Positions 1 to 12,244 of a DNA stretch of 64,000 bases are shown here, piece by piece (position 1 is the first letter of the stretch; each line of letters starts with the position of its first letter). The position numbers and the translations under genes are program-made. The DNA is from Paralichthys olivaceus (lineage: Eukaryota > Chordata > Actinopteri > Pleuronectiformes > Paralichthyidae), in the NCBI RefSeq assembly GCF_024713975.1, contig NC_091108.1, positions 7,609,001-7,673,000 on the forward strand, given 5' to 3'. A model generated the notes under the pieces. The model was not told where the DNA came from and searched no databases. It worked only from the letters and a program-made list of their open reading frames with translations.

Positions 1-153
1 GAAAGTCGTCGTTTCTCGTCGCAGTGGAGTCACTCGGTTCACTGTGCTCGTCACTTTAACTCGTTTCTGTCTAAAATCTGAAGCAGCGTGAAAATAACCG
101 ACTCACGCCTCTTAGCTCGGGTAGCATTGCTAACAAAGCTAGCTAGCCATATC

Positions 154-3100
154 ATGAGTGTACAGTTCGTGAGCTTTTCAGTGCAGCCAGTTGGGGAAAC
201 AACAACAATGCTGGAACAGAAACGAGTTTGCGTTTTAAAAAAATAAATGAAAGCTTGTGTGTGTTTTAAAAGTCATGTCGCACCGGGTCGTAAATTGTCC
301 GTTTTGAAAAAGCTCTGTTTGTTAGCCTTCACTTTATTAGCCTGTCAGTGCTTTAGCTGCCGTGTCGTACATGGCAGCAGGTTGACAGTCGATCTGACAT
401 GTGTGTGCTTCTGTTTCCACTGTCTCTGCTCCAGTCAATGTGAAATGGGGCAAAGAGAAGTTCGATGCAGTCGAGCTGAACACTGAGGAGCCTCCCATGG
501 TGTTCAAGGCTCAGCTCTTCGCCCTGACAGGAGTTCAGCCAGACAGACAGAAGGTCATGGTGAAGGGAGGCACCCTGAAGGTATTTACCCGAACAACACA
601 CGAGACTGTGGTTCTGAAGTGATCAAACACTGGGTTTCTCTTCACAGTGAAGGATAAGGGCGGCAGTTTATTTTATCACTGTCAACAAATGCAGTGAAAA
701 CACCCAAATCAACAGTCGGTCTAATGATGAACTGATCCTACCGAAAAAGGTTGTCGTTCGCTGTTGGCTGCAAATTAAGAAAAACCCACGCAAATAGAAA
801 AGACACTTGCAGATTAAGAAAACAACTTCATCAATGTGACGACACATGCGCCGCAAAAAGTCCCAACTCATGCAAAAACTGAAAACAATGGCTGCAAATA
901 GCAAAAGCGACAGTGGAAATGTTCCCAGGGAAACCAGAAAAGTGATTTATCACACCGAGGAGTAGCAGACTTCAATAACCTCCCCTTGGGTCCCCTGGAA
1001 ACAGTTCTGGTGTCGTCATCCCACAAATGACACAATAAGCACCAAATATTTATTAATCCACTGATCCAAAAAAAAAAAAAAAAAACGAACAAACAAAAAA
1101 ATTCAATTTCAAATGTACAATTGTATTTCACTCGAATAGTGTTTGTTAAAAACTATGGTGCAGCTGTTGTAGGAATTGATTGAGACTTTTGGAAAAATGT
1201 AACTATAATTTTGACAACTTAAAAACAATATTGGGTTTGTTCTTTTTTTTTTTAAAATGAGATTTGATGACATTAAAATGAATAAAGTTTTTCAGGAGCT
1301 AATCTGTGTTATTTCAATTCCAGGATGATGAGTGGGGAAACATCAAACTGAAAAATGTGAGTATTTAAGCTTAGTTTTGGAGGAATACACTGTAATAGGC
1401 AGTTCTTGGTTGGCATAGCATTTTAAAAAATACATCAGCAAGTTTCAGTGTGTTTCCCTAATGTTTGTAGGGAATGACTCTGCTGATGATGGGCTCAGCA
1501 GAGGCCCTGCCTGAGGAGCCTGCTGTCAGGCCTATGTTTGTGGAGGACATGACTGAGGAGCAGCTGGCCTCAGCGGTGAGTAAGACCCAAAATTACCAGT
1601 ACGCCTAAAACAAACATGGTTGATTGTTGCTTCCTGCGCTAACATGGCTTTTTAAAGGGTGTTTTCCTCAATATCACTTTTACCAAGTGGAGAACATAAT
1701 AATAAAGATATATACTTACGTACCCATGTTGCATCACCTTAACATTTGTGCGCTTTGACTGAAATGTAGTCAGATATGTCACTGGAGAAACAAGTGATGA
1801 TTTTCTTGATTTTCTATTGAGGACGTTGTACCAGGTTTCTGTGTTGAATGTAAGGACGATGAGGGACCAGTCAAGTTTTATAATATCCAGTCTGATATTA
1901 AAACCTTTCTCTTCAGGAGAAACATGCACTGTTGTCCCTCTGAGTTCCTCTTAGCCGAAATGGAATGAGAGTCACTGATTTGATTACCTGTAACGATGCC
2001 AGCGTCTTAAGTGCTTCAGTGAAAGCTGCACAAATGTAATCGTCTGATTTATTAGCAGAATGACTCACTGTTGCGACTCAGTACAAATGGAAACTCTGGG
2101 ACGCTGGAAATAAATCTGTTAATTAAAAACCTAAATTAAGTAACAAACATTTTTTTAATACTGTGGTGTGGGATGATTTGGCAGTATGAACACTTTAAGG
2201 GTGTGTTGAAACCAAGTGACATGCTGTTCTACGTATTGTCATCACTCAGAAAAACAAGTCTGTGTACATTAAAGCTCGGTTAATGACATAGAAGAAAAAC
2301 AATTGAATCTCTCTTTTATATTCTGTCTGTATTTTACCATGGAACTTATCATTATCACATATCCATCTGTTTCAGATGGAGCTGCCTTGTGGGCTGACAA
2401 ACTTGGGCAACACCTGTTACATGAACGCCACCGTGCAGTGTTTGCGTTCTGTGCCAGAGCTCAAAACTGCCCTCAGAAGGTTGGTTTTGTGTATCAGCTA
2501 TTTACTCTCAGTGACTGTTCTTTTGTTGTTGGTGTTATTTTTGCAATTGCTAGACCTGCTGAAATCCCCTTTCTCCCTCTGCAGGTATTCAGGTGCTCTG
2601 CGATCCTCAGGGGCAAATGCACCATCACAGTATATCACAGCAGGTATGAGCCGGAGCGAAATCACATGTTAACATTAATGTCTTCAATGTACTTATACAC
2701 AAAATATATATTTGCCTCCTCAGCCCTTCGTGACTTATATGAGACCATGGATAAGACCTCCTCCAGCCTCCCACCTATTATTTTGCTGCAGTTCCTTCAT
2801 ATGGCCTTTCCACAGTTTGCTGAGAAGGGGGACCAGGGACAGTACCTCCAGCAGGTGAGACACCCAGTTCTCCTCTCCTTACGAGGGGTGGTGAGTTTAC
2901 CGGCTTCGTCACTGGTGTCATGTTCTCCCATGACCTGGATTTTGCAATACTGTGACTCCGGTGACAAACACACACTTGTTTTGGTATAAACCGGGGAGAT
3001 CTACCTTCCACAACATCCGATGAACCTACACATGCAGTATGCTCATTCAGTGCAATGTGGCGCTGCACTTTACTGCACGCTGGACTTAAAACATTACATG

Positions 3101-5230
3101 CTGTTGATAACTTTTGCTGGTGCTGCAGAATGTCACTACTTCACATGACATTAAAACATGGCAGCCAGTTGCAGATGTGTGAGCCAAGCGCTGCAGTTGC
3201 TCTTTCAGCCACTACGAAAGAACCACGTCTGTGGTGACAGAACTTTGCCCTGATAGGAACACGGCTTCACTGAAACATTTCATTGTGTTGTTTTGCTTTT
3301 CGTGTGTGTTCTCAGGATGCGAACGAGTGCTGGCTGCAGATGATGAGAGTGCTCCAACAGAAATTGGAGCCCCTAGAGCCAGAGACTCCCATGGAGGTAA
3401 ACAAGAGTGTTTCTTTATAATGAAAAGGTATTAAGGGTTCTGTGAAATTACTACTAATAATTACTATGCTTCTTTCAATCTTAAGACTGACACTGAGAGC
3501 GGAGCTGCTTCCGCCTCTTCAAAGAAGAACTTCATCGACCAGTATTTTGGCGTAGAATTTGAAACTTCGTATCCTTGCAGTCTGCCCTTTTCATTTCCTG
3601 GTTCAGGAGGGTTTTGATCGTAAAAGTATGAATCATTCCAATAATTGGGAGCAATTTGTCGGATCCTAGTTGTGTTGAAATGAAGAAAAAGTTTGGATCA
3701 TCATTATCACTCGGTCCGATTTTTTTCTTTAACTCTCTTGATCAGCATGAAATGTACAGAGTCTGAGGAGGAGGAGCCGATTAAGGGCAAGGAAAGTCAG
3801 CTCCAGCTCAGTTGCTTCATCAATCAAGAGGTTAAATACCTCGCAACAGGACTCAGGCTGGTATGTGTCAGACAACACTGACTACTTTCTTCAGTGTCCA
3901 GAGTAATGTGTATTATTCATGAATTACACATTAACATGCATCTTTCGTGTGTCGGATATTTCAATCTACGGATGTTGTGTTTGACAATCAGAAAGAAATG
4001 TAAACAAGACAGTGACACATGTGGTTCATGTGTCTTTGGGTTCATGTCTAATTAGTCTGTTTTAACTTTACAGAGACTGCAGGAAGAAATCACAAAAATG
4101 TCTCCATCCTTGGAAAGAAATGCCCTTTATATCAAATCTGTAAGTTTTTCTTCCATTTGGAAACTTGAAAAATGTGATCTTGTGTCCTTCAGATTTGTTT
4201 ACCTTCTTGTTTTTTGGATTCTTCCTCCAGTCAAAACTCAGCCGCCTCCCTGCCTACTTGACTGTTCAAATGGTTCGATTTTACTACAAAGAGAAAGAGT
4301 CTGTCAATGCAAAAGTCCTCAAGGTTTGTCTTCGCTCTCTAAAATCTCTTGTGACAGAGCTCACAGTCATTAGCATTGTAGCTCTGACACAATGCCATAT
4401 TGTCTCTTCTTTTCAAGGATGTCAAGTTCCCACTCATGCTGGATGTGTATGAGCTGTGCACTGCGGAGGTCCAGGAGAAGATGCTGCCAATCAGGTCAAA
4501 GTTTAAGGAAGTTGAGGACAAGAAGTTAGAGAAACAGCAGCAAAAGGTAAAACTTTACATCTTATTAACTAGTTTAGTAGGTAGCAGAAAAGTTGCTGCT
4601 TTAGTTGTATTGACGGTTCTACACAGTGTCTCACAATACGTTTTTGCGACAGTTGTTGAAGAAGGCAGATGCAGCAAAAGAAGTGAAGTACGATCCCTTC
4701 TCGTTCTCTGACGGTGAGTTGAGACACAACACTGACGTCCTCTGTTCACTCAGACATTTAAATACTGCTGAATAGTTATTTAAGGTGAAACATGTCGTAC
4801 ATTTAATAAATTAATAGCTCGTTTTCTTTTAGTGCCGAAACTGTTGCTTTGAATGCAAGTCCCTCATGTTAAAAATCATTGTCACAAAACAGTCGTGTGA
4901 CGTCTGCCAAGTTTTATACTTGGGTATCTAGCAGAACTCTTGCATTGTTGGTCTCTGCGCTTTGTTTCCTGATGTTTGCCTTTATTATTAAAACTTGTAC
5001 TTTACAGAAGAAACACTGCAGGAAATATTTGCATTAATGTTTAGATTTTTCATTAACAAATGAAATGTACATTTTCTTCTTTCAAGTTACATTTGGTTTT
5101 ATCTGATGTTTCTCCAGACCTTGGATCCAACAACAGCGGCTACTACGACCTGCAGGCTGTGCTGACACACCAAGGCCGCTCCAGCTCATCAGGTCACTAT
5201 GTGGGATGGGTCAAAAGGAAAGAAGGTAAC

Positions 5231-5261
<31 letters not shown>

Positions 5262-5488
5262 TTGTTACGGCTGCACGCTAGGCACATTTCTGTTGTGACT
5301 CGAGTCCAGATGTTCAGCAACGTGACCCATTTCCTTTGACAGATGAGTGGGTGAAGTTCGATGATGACAAGGTGAGTGTGGTGTCTCCGGAGGACATCCT
5401 GCGACTGTCTGGAGGCGGAGACTGGCATATAGCATATGTTCTACTGTACGGCCCCCGGAGGCTGGAATTACTTGAAGAGGATCAGTAG
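154..5488 (+). CDS. usp14: Ubiquitin carboxyl-terminal hydrolase 14 (proteasome-associated deubiquitinase), 16 exons
   Basis: Cysteine protease that binds the 26S proteasome and trims ubiquitin chains from substrates. Coding exons: 154-168 (proposed), 435-580, 1324-1356, 1471-1575, 2376-2479, 2585-2643, 2724-2854, 3316-3396, 3486-3568, 3746-3860, 4074-4139, 4231-4323, 4418-4546, 4653-4713, 5118-5225, 5343-5488. From exon 2 on, all junctions are GT-AG and in frame, giving about 491 aa against 494 in human. The N-terminal ubiquitin-like domain (VKWGKEKF onward) is followed by the Cys box GLTNLGNTCYMNAT, with the catalytic Cys at about residue 114 (codon 2415-2417). The His box SSSSGHYVGW places the His at about 434, and KFDDDKV supplies the acidic residue at about 450-451. 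The start is inferred: ATG at 154 gives exactly the expected five codons before the split Val, but the GT donor is one base off frame (see findings). The gene converges on THOC1, as in human. Confidence 0.96.
5230..5259. repeat. (CA)15 microsatellite in the last USP14 intron
   Basis: An uninterrupted CA dinucleotide run begins four bases after the 5' splice site of USP14 exon 15. The intron is only 117 bp, so the repeat fills a quarter of it. CA repeats near donor sites are known hnRNP L binding elements; an effect on splicing here is inference. Confidence 0.95.
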
Positions 5489-5574
5489 CTGTGGAAGATT
5501 TTTCCTAGAAGACAAAGACAACATCCAACACACACACAAATTGCCATTTCCAAGCACTGTCTGCATAGATGTGC

Positions 5575-5580
5575 AATAAA
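5575..5580 (+). terminator. usp14: USP14 polyadenylation signal (proximal)
   Basis: AATAAA lies 87 bases after the USP14 stop codon and is followed within 40 bases by a T-rich stretch, as expected of a cleavage site. A second AATAAA at 6370-6375 could serve a longer transcript that would reach almost to the THOC1 3' end. Confidence 0.7.
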
Positions 5581-6450
5581 ACTGGTGTCTTTAAAGATAT
5601 GTTAACTTTTCTTTTTTTTTTTGTATCCAACACAGATGCTTGTAAAACAAATTCTGTTAACTGGTGTTAAATATTCAACCATAGTGAGCTTTGAAAATGG
5701 AGATTGACGAGAGCCAATCCCTGGACTGGATCCTTGAACGAGGTTTTGAAGTCGAGCTCTGCAGTTTCATTAAATGTTTTATACACATTGTATATTTTTT
5801 AAAGCCTTTGATGAGGTGCTCATGTCATAAATGCAAAATATTCTCATCAGTCATTTAATCAACTTGTACAAAAAAAAGAAAAATGCCTCGACGAGCTGCT
5901 GTTCTTGACATTCTGGCTTCTCTTCTCTTCTCAGATGTATTCATGGAGATTTTCTCTTCAGCACTGTAAACGCTCACCTGTCGGCCCTCTCAAATATTCG
6001 GTCTATGATCTTTTCTCAAGTGCTTCGCTCGCATCATCTGGCGTTCACAGATGTTTCAACAGATGAGATTATTTCTGCCAAAACTTTCACTAATGCTCTT
6101 TTGGGGGACAGAGAGTGTGTGTGTATGTGTGTGTGTTTGGAGGGGGGGGGGGATAGGTCACCCTAGTGGTGAACTGTGTGCATTTAAAGATTTGAGATTT
6201 AACCGTGACGGTTTTACTCAATGAGCCTTGAACATTGTTCTCGCTGACACTGATTAGACTTTAAAACGCTGTGCTTCACTTTGTTTCTCCGTGTCCCGCC
6301 ACAGTGTAAGACCCAACCATCAGCACTCTGTAATAAGTTATTGACTGACTGCTTTCCAGAGGTGATGAAAATAAACTGTTATACCAAACAGAAGTGACTG
6401 TTTTATGTGAGAATGGACTGAAGTCAAATGTTTGGTTTTTTTAATAAAAC
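5581..6450. other. Intergenic gap between the convergent 3' ends of USP14 and THOC1
   Basis: No open frame of note is visible. It holds a possible distal USP14 poly(A) signal (6370-6375) and a GT-rich stretch with a G homopolymer at about 6115-6152. Short, AT-rich and otherwise featureless. Confidence 0.6.
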
Positions 6451-6451
6451 A

Positions 6452-6457
6452 TTTATT
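6452..6457 (-). terminator. thoc1: THOC1 polyadenylation signal
   Basis: TTTATT on the plus strand reads AATAAA on the minus strand, about 110 bases after the THOC1 stop codon. It is the only perfect hexamer near the expected 3' end. Confidence 0.65.
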
Positions 6458-6565
6458 AGCTTTTCTACAGTGAAAAAACAGTTCAGCTACATACAAAAAT
6501 TTCCATCTAATTTTTGGTACAAAACGGCTGCAACAGTAAAACTGAAGTATTCATTGAAGTGAACT

Positions 6566-9500
6566 TCAGGCCTCATTGAGGCTGTCTGCAATCTGAGAGA
6601 ACCCGGCTGCGTTCAGAGCGGAGATCAGGGTCTCCACAGTAGCTTGTGTCCCCTCTCTGTCCTGCCAGGCGACGAGCAGTAGTTTGGCCTGCATGTCCAC
6701 GTCTTCGCTGTCCGTTTCAATCTCCCGCAACTCGGCTGCCTTCATCTCCAGATGAGTAGCCAGCGTCTTCCACTGAGCGCCAAGTTTGGCTGCAATGTCG
6801 TCCATTTGCTGGTTTGTCACAATCTTGCTCTGTATGCTCGGACCTGGAAGAAAGACATTAAAATGAGGTGATATCATCATAACTACGTCCTTAAAAATTA
6901 GGTCAAAGAGCTGAGGATGCTTGTCGGGATGTTGAAATTGATTAGCGGTTGTGAGGAATCAGTAAATGAGCGATAATTGGAACTCACTGTCGTTGCTGTC
7001 CTTGAGAAGATTGTCTCCATTATCGTCGTCATCCTCTTCTCCCGTCTTGATCTCTTCAGAAGGGATGTCCTTCTGCATGGAATCAAGAGTCAGGATATTA
7101 GCCAACAGTTATTGTGGGCATCACGTAGTGTTGGTATAATCATGAACACTGTTTTTTTTTTAGAAGTAAAATCCTCACCGGCAGCTCTTTGGCCAGCTTG
7201 CTGACCATGGTGTCCAGGTAGTCCGCCTGGCTCTTGAACTTCTGGTTAGTCGGTTGAAAGAAGTGCGGACTTCTCCTGGACAGCAGCCTCAGAGCACGCC
7301 AGCCGTAGTTTGCGTTCCGAACAACCCTGCAAAGATTGACGAGAAGAAAACTTAATGGCTGCAGAGAGGAAACTGAAAATAAAGCCCCAAAGATAATGGA
7401 CTGTTACACGTCATTATTCTAGCAAATAGGATTTTTCTAAAGTTCTGACAACTTGTGACTAAGCCAACGTACTTGTACTCTTCCTCCACCATGTTAGCGG
7501 GGTCGGCCTGTTCAATGGCTTCTGCAAAGAATTCATCCAGCGACGGCATGAACTCTCTGAAAGAATAATCAAACAGAAAATGTAATTCATACTAAAGGGT
7601 GAATGCAGATGTAGAGGAGAACTGTAACCTAGTTTCATAATCCACTGACCTGCTGTCTGACTTGCAGGCTTCCATGTTGTCCTGGTTCAAGTTCCACAGT
7701 CGAGTCAACTCGTCACTGACAAAACATACAAGAGCTTTAGTTAATGAAGTAAACAGACTTTTTCCCCTTCTGCTCTACTCAGCTATATTTTTAATAACAT
7801 ACTTTCCCATGAAGATCTTGCGGTCGGGTCCTTTTCCAAGGAAGTCTTCTGGTGCTTGTCTTTTCCGTGTGGGTCTTTTGGGCTTGTCATCTACTACCCT
7901 GTTCAAAGGGAGACATAAGAGACCAAATATGGATGTATAAGACACAGTTATATAACAGAGCATTTTCAGCCATAAATTAGTTAAATTTAAGACTTTAAAA
8001 CATTTAAATTCTACTCAAAATTAAATTTAAGACCAAACTTGCGATCGAAATACGCAAAAGTAAAATTATACATATTTATGTCCACTAGCAAGCTGAGAAT
8101 TTTTATATTATTATAAAGTATAATGATTATATTGTCGTACCTTTCTTTCACAAAGCTTGGGCATCCCTCATTTTTCCAGGCGTTCCAGTTGTCCTCTGTG
8201 TTGAGGATGTGCTGTGGAAACATGAGACGCATTGATAGAATCATTCCTGTAAGAGAACCCAGCATTTAATGTATCTGTCATCTCAGAACAGGACTTACCT
8301 CCAACATGGTGCCAAACTTGTCTCCATCAGGAGGGATCTCTTTCAGCAGCTACAAACAGAGTTAATAATTAATCAGTCAACAGATTGATCCAGGTTTCCT
8401 CTCTCTCTGTCTATGTAACTCTATAAAGATCCAGGTAAAGCTTAACAGAGAAACAGGCACATGAAAGACAGTGAGGCTTGTTTATTCATGAATTAAAACA
8501 GCTAATTGTTTGATCTATGTCAATGAGATTCAGGACTGACCTGATAAACCAGTTTAGTTGTCTCCTCTATCCATGCAGTCTGGTCATCATTCAGCATACA
8601 GCTGGAGCTGCACGACCACAGAGACACAAAATATGAATCCACAGCAACAGATGTTTCTCCTTTGTTAAAACACACAAACTGAAGTTTGTTTAATGTCGTA
8701 CATTAACAGAGGAATGTCTCACCTTTTGAATTTGACCTGACCCTTCAAGTACTGGAAGAGAATGAGGTACTGAAGCAGAATGTGTCGTCTAAAGTTACTG
8801 TCACTAAGCTGCAAATCCATCAGCTGAGGAGAGAAGAAAGGAGGAGGACATGTAAGACCCATGTTAGTGTGAGATCATCCTTCTTTCATCCTCCAACACA
8901 ACTGACATCTGACATGTCAGGTCTTATTAGTAATATGTCATCCAGTGCTTCCAGGCTCACAGCTGAATAAAACAGCACAAAATGCAATGATCACCAGGGT
9001 ACAAAAAGATTTTCTTACCTTCTCGCTTGTGAGGAACTTGGCAAAGTAGACGTGTTCTCCTCCAGATGCTCTCAGCTCCTCTAGTTTCCTCTTAGAGGCC
9101 TGCATGTCATCCAGCTTGTAGCTCTTGAATACTGCCAAGGTCTCATCTGAGTACTGAGCAGGACACATAGAAGTTGACATCGGTAGTGAGTCGGGATTGT
9201 TTCGGTGTTTGATATAATCTGACAGAGAGCAAGGGAGGACAACCCTCTCTGCTTTTGTAATCAGGTGTTTACCTTTAGGAATGTCATCCATGAGAATTTC
9301 TCATAGCACTGCACAGGGTTTCTGAAGTAGTCCTGCAGCGTCCAGAACTTCCTGTACAAGTTGTAGTCGATCGGAATGGAACTGAAAACAATATTTCATT
9401 CAGTTTTAATTAACTTAAAACACAGAAAACAAAAATTTGAGTGTGTACTTTAGAGACGAACTTGAACTGACCATGGTGCAGGAGCATCATCCTCTCCCAT

Positions 9501-11185
9501 TTCTCCTTCCTCCACCTCCATGCCATCTTCCTTTTCTTCAGAAGGCTACAAACATGGAGCCATAACGAACCATTCAAGTGAATTTCAAGATTAGCTTCAA
9601 AATGTTGACAATCACTATCAGTTAGTGGCACTTTACCTTCTGGCCGAGAGTGCTGTCTTGTTCGCTTTTATTAAAAACAGTCACATTGTCCAGATTAAAC
9701 TGGCTCTGTAGATTGAGACCTGGAAAAAACACAAACGTGCCGATAAGAGAAGATAAAAAAACATGGTTACCAAACACAATTAACTACTTTTTGTTAAAAG
9801 CATCTCTGAACGGTTTTGTTTTTTGTATTTGTTCAAACACAAAAGACAGATGTTGCTGTTTTTACCTGATTTCTCAGACAGAGGGAAGAGGCGTGCCAGG
9901 AAAAGCTGGATCCGCCCACAAAACACTGTATTCTGAGATTTGGACAGCCTCCTCAAAAGATCTGCACAGGTGGAGAGGTGTGTTACAAACAGTTACATCA
10001 CTTAAATATTAAAGTCTTTTCAACGAACAAGATCGTTACCGTTGCACATCCTCAACAAGTAGTTCTTCCCAGCCGAATAAAAGGAGTTCTGGGAGGAAGG
10101 AGAGAAGGTGATGATGAAACGATCTGCATTATGTCGGGAAAATACTTCAACCACCTTCACTGAGAGGATGAAGCTTTTTTTACCGATTTCCAGGTGGAGA
10201 CGTTATCCTCCACAAAGGAGAAGATTTTGTCACACTGGTCGAGAGGGAGACAATCTAAAACGTCCCCCAGTAGAATGAAGGGTGTCGTAGCAGAGCAGAT
10301 ACCTGCAAAACAGAGGGAAACAAAAGCTCCATCATTTTAAAGGTTATTTCAGTCTAATTCACTTATCTTTAAATCTTTATTTATATTTGGCTTCAATACT
10401 CTGCCTCGGTTACATGCGTCTTTCAATCTCCTTATACTTAATATCTGTATCGTCAATATCTCCATTAGCACATGCTTCATTACAGCGCAGCTTTGTAGTT
10501 CTGGTGACTAGACCTTTATCTCACTGCAGGGAACTTATTCCTCACTCATTTTAACCATTTATTATTCTTATGCTCTTGTGTTTGACTGTTTTGTAGAAGC
10601 CTATTTATCTGTCTGTCCGTTCTGATTTTGTGTAGAAAGCGCTGCAGAGGTATATACAGCGAGGATTTATCTTTCTTTGGAACATGAGCTGCTTCATCAT
10701 TCATACTTCCAGTGTGTAACGTCACCACACATGACACCTGTAAGTCACCTGGAGGAGGAACATACCCTCTTTGACGCCATCAATGCTGAGGTAGATGAGA
10801 GACAGGTAGTCGTCACAGATCGCCTTCTGCTCAACCTGCAGACAGACACTTCAGTCAGACTCTAATGTTCCACAGGGAGCCAGATCGACTCAACCAGGTT
10901 TACTGAGGTAAACAAACACTGATGTACTTACAATCTGATCACCCAGAACCCCCCTCAGAGCCTGGTCCAGGGTGGTTTTCTTTTCCGCTTCACTGAAACA
11001 AGAGAGACACAAACAGACTTTAACACTAAATCCATGAAGTCAGAGAACTGTTTCCATCACACGTTAACACAGATGTTGACACAGATGCTAACTACATGTC
11101 ACTTACTTGCCGGGGATCTGGTTGAACGCGTTTATCAGAGGTTTGCTGGTTTTACCAGTCAGAGCAAATCCGGCCGAGGCCTGAA

Positions 11186-11223
<38 letters not shown>

Positions 11224-11464
11224 AGAAGAAGAAGAAGAAACATGTTTAAAACGGAAAATTCATTGTTAAAGAGCGAGGCTAAAGCTTAGCTTAGCATCTG
11301 CTAATAACAGCAGGAGCTAGCATGAAGCTGCGGCGACGTGTTTGTCTTCCCGCTGTGATTAAAATCACCGACTTCAATGTCCAAATAACAACAATGACAA
11401 TTCCGCCGTTTCTCACCGTAAACTTGTCTCTGGCTTCGACAAAATTGAATAAAGACGTCGACAT
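6566..11464 (-). CDS. thoc1: THO complex subunit 1, 21 exons
   Basis: THOC1 (Hpr1/p84) is a core subunit of THO/TREX, which couples nuclear transcription to mRNA export. Exons in transcription order: 11464-11417, 11180-11107, 10992-10932, 10835-10766, 10302-10184, 10088-10040, 9961-9866, 9719-9637, 9545-9472, 9381-9273, 9153-9019, 8823-8723, 8607-8541, 8349-8299, 8211-8141, 7898-7803, 7715-7650, 7556-7473, 7326-7179, 7072-6988, 6843-6566. They sum to 1,965 nt: 654 codons plus stop, in frame throughout, with GT-AG ends; human has 657 aa. Recognised blocks include [37 protein letters not shown] and [12 protein letters not shown] basic, nuclear-localisation-like stretch (KPKRPTRKR) lies near residue 407. 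An acidic run (EEDDDD) in exon 20 precedes the C-terminal death domain (about 565-650, exon 21). Start ATG at 11464 opens MSTSLFNF. The last residues run SLNEA. Confidence 0.97.
11181..11240. repeat. GA-rich simple repeat upstream of THOC1 exon 2
   Basis: Runs of GA, then GAA, on the plus strand. On the THOC1 strand this is a CT/CTT tract directly against the CTTCAG acceptor of exon 2, so the microsatellite also serves as the polypyrimidine tract of that splice site. Confidence 0.85.
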
Positions 11465-11480
11465 CTTTGCACATTTAAAA

Positions 11481-11489
11481 CCGGAAGTG
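11481..11489 (+). promoter_or_regulatory. ETS-type site in the THOC1 promoter
   Basis: CCGGAAGTG, a full ETS/GABP-type core, sits 17 bases before the THOC1 start codon. Such sites are typical of TATA-less housekeeping promoters near the transcription start. No TATA box is visible. Occupancy is inferred. Confidence 0.5.
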
Positions 11490-12176
11490 CCACTGAACTG
11501 CTTCCAGGTTGGGACGGGTGCGTTCAGTAGCAGTCAGGAGAAATGAGCTGCGTTTAGGTGCATTCAGGGACATTCAAGAGACTGAATCATTGAGAAACTG
11601 TGTGAACGTGGATGTGTTATAAAAAACAAACAAAACAGAAGCTTATAAAATGTTTCTTCAGAAAAAGTTTTATACAAACACAGTTCTCGCACCATTTAGC
11701 CTGTTGATGCAAATTTCGTTTCCACTGTATGTTGTACATGTGGCGGTTATGACAATAAAAACTCCTTGAATCCTTGAAAAACTTAGTTCTTAAGATACTC
11801 TGGAGCAAAAAAGTGAAATAATGTCCTTCAAAAACCAAAAGGTTTAAAAGTAAAATAGCTCCATGTGCAAAAAAGACATGATTCACACAAACAGGAGATG
11901 AACAATGACTTTAAATGCTGTGTGTTACAGTTGAATCTGCTCCTCAACATTTCAACAAGATTCATTAAAAAAAAGAATGTTTTGTATGTAATGATGTTTG
12001 TTGATGATATAACTGCAGATGAGACCATTAAAGTGACTGTGAACTAACAGGCCTCAATCTAGTGTAGACCAGAGGGCGTCAGTGTTGCACAGTGTTTGCC
12101 CACTATAGTGAAAAGACACATGCGTGTGTGTGTGTCTGTGTGTGTTAATGTATGTGCGTGTGTGTGTTTGTGTTAA

Positions 12177-12244
<68 letters not shown>

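Noticed and set aside
2303..2989. A 228-codon plus-strand open frame across several USP14 exons
   Set aside because: It reads through introns and matches the USP14 protein only in short in-frame pieces; the spliced model explains the region.
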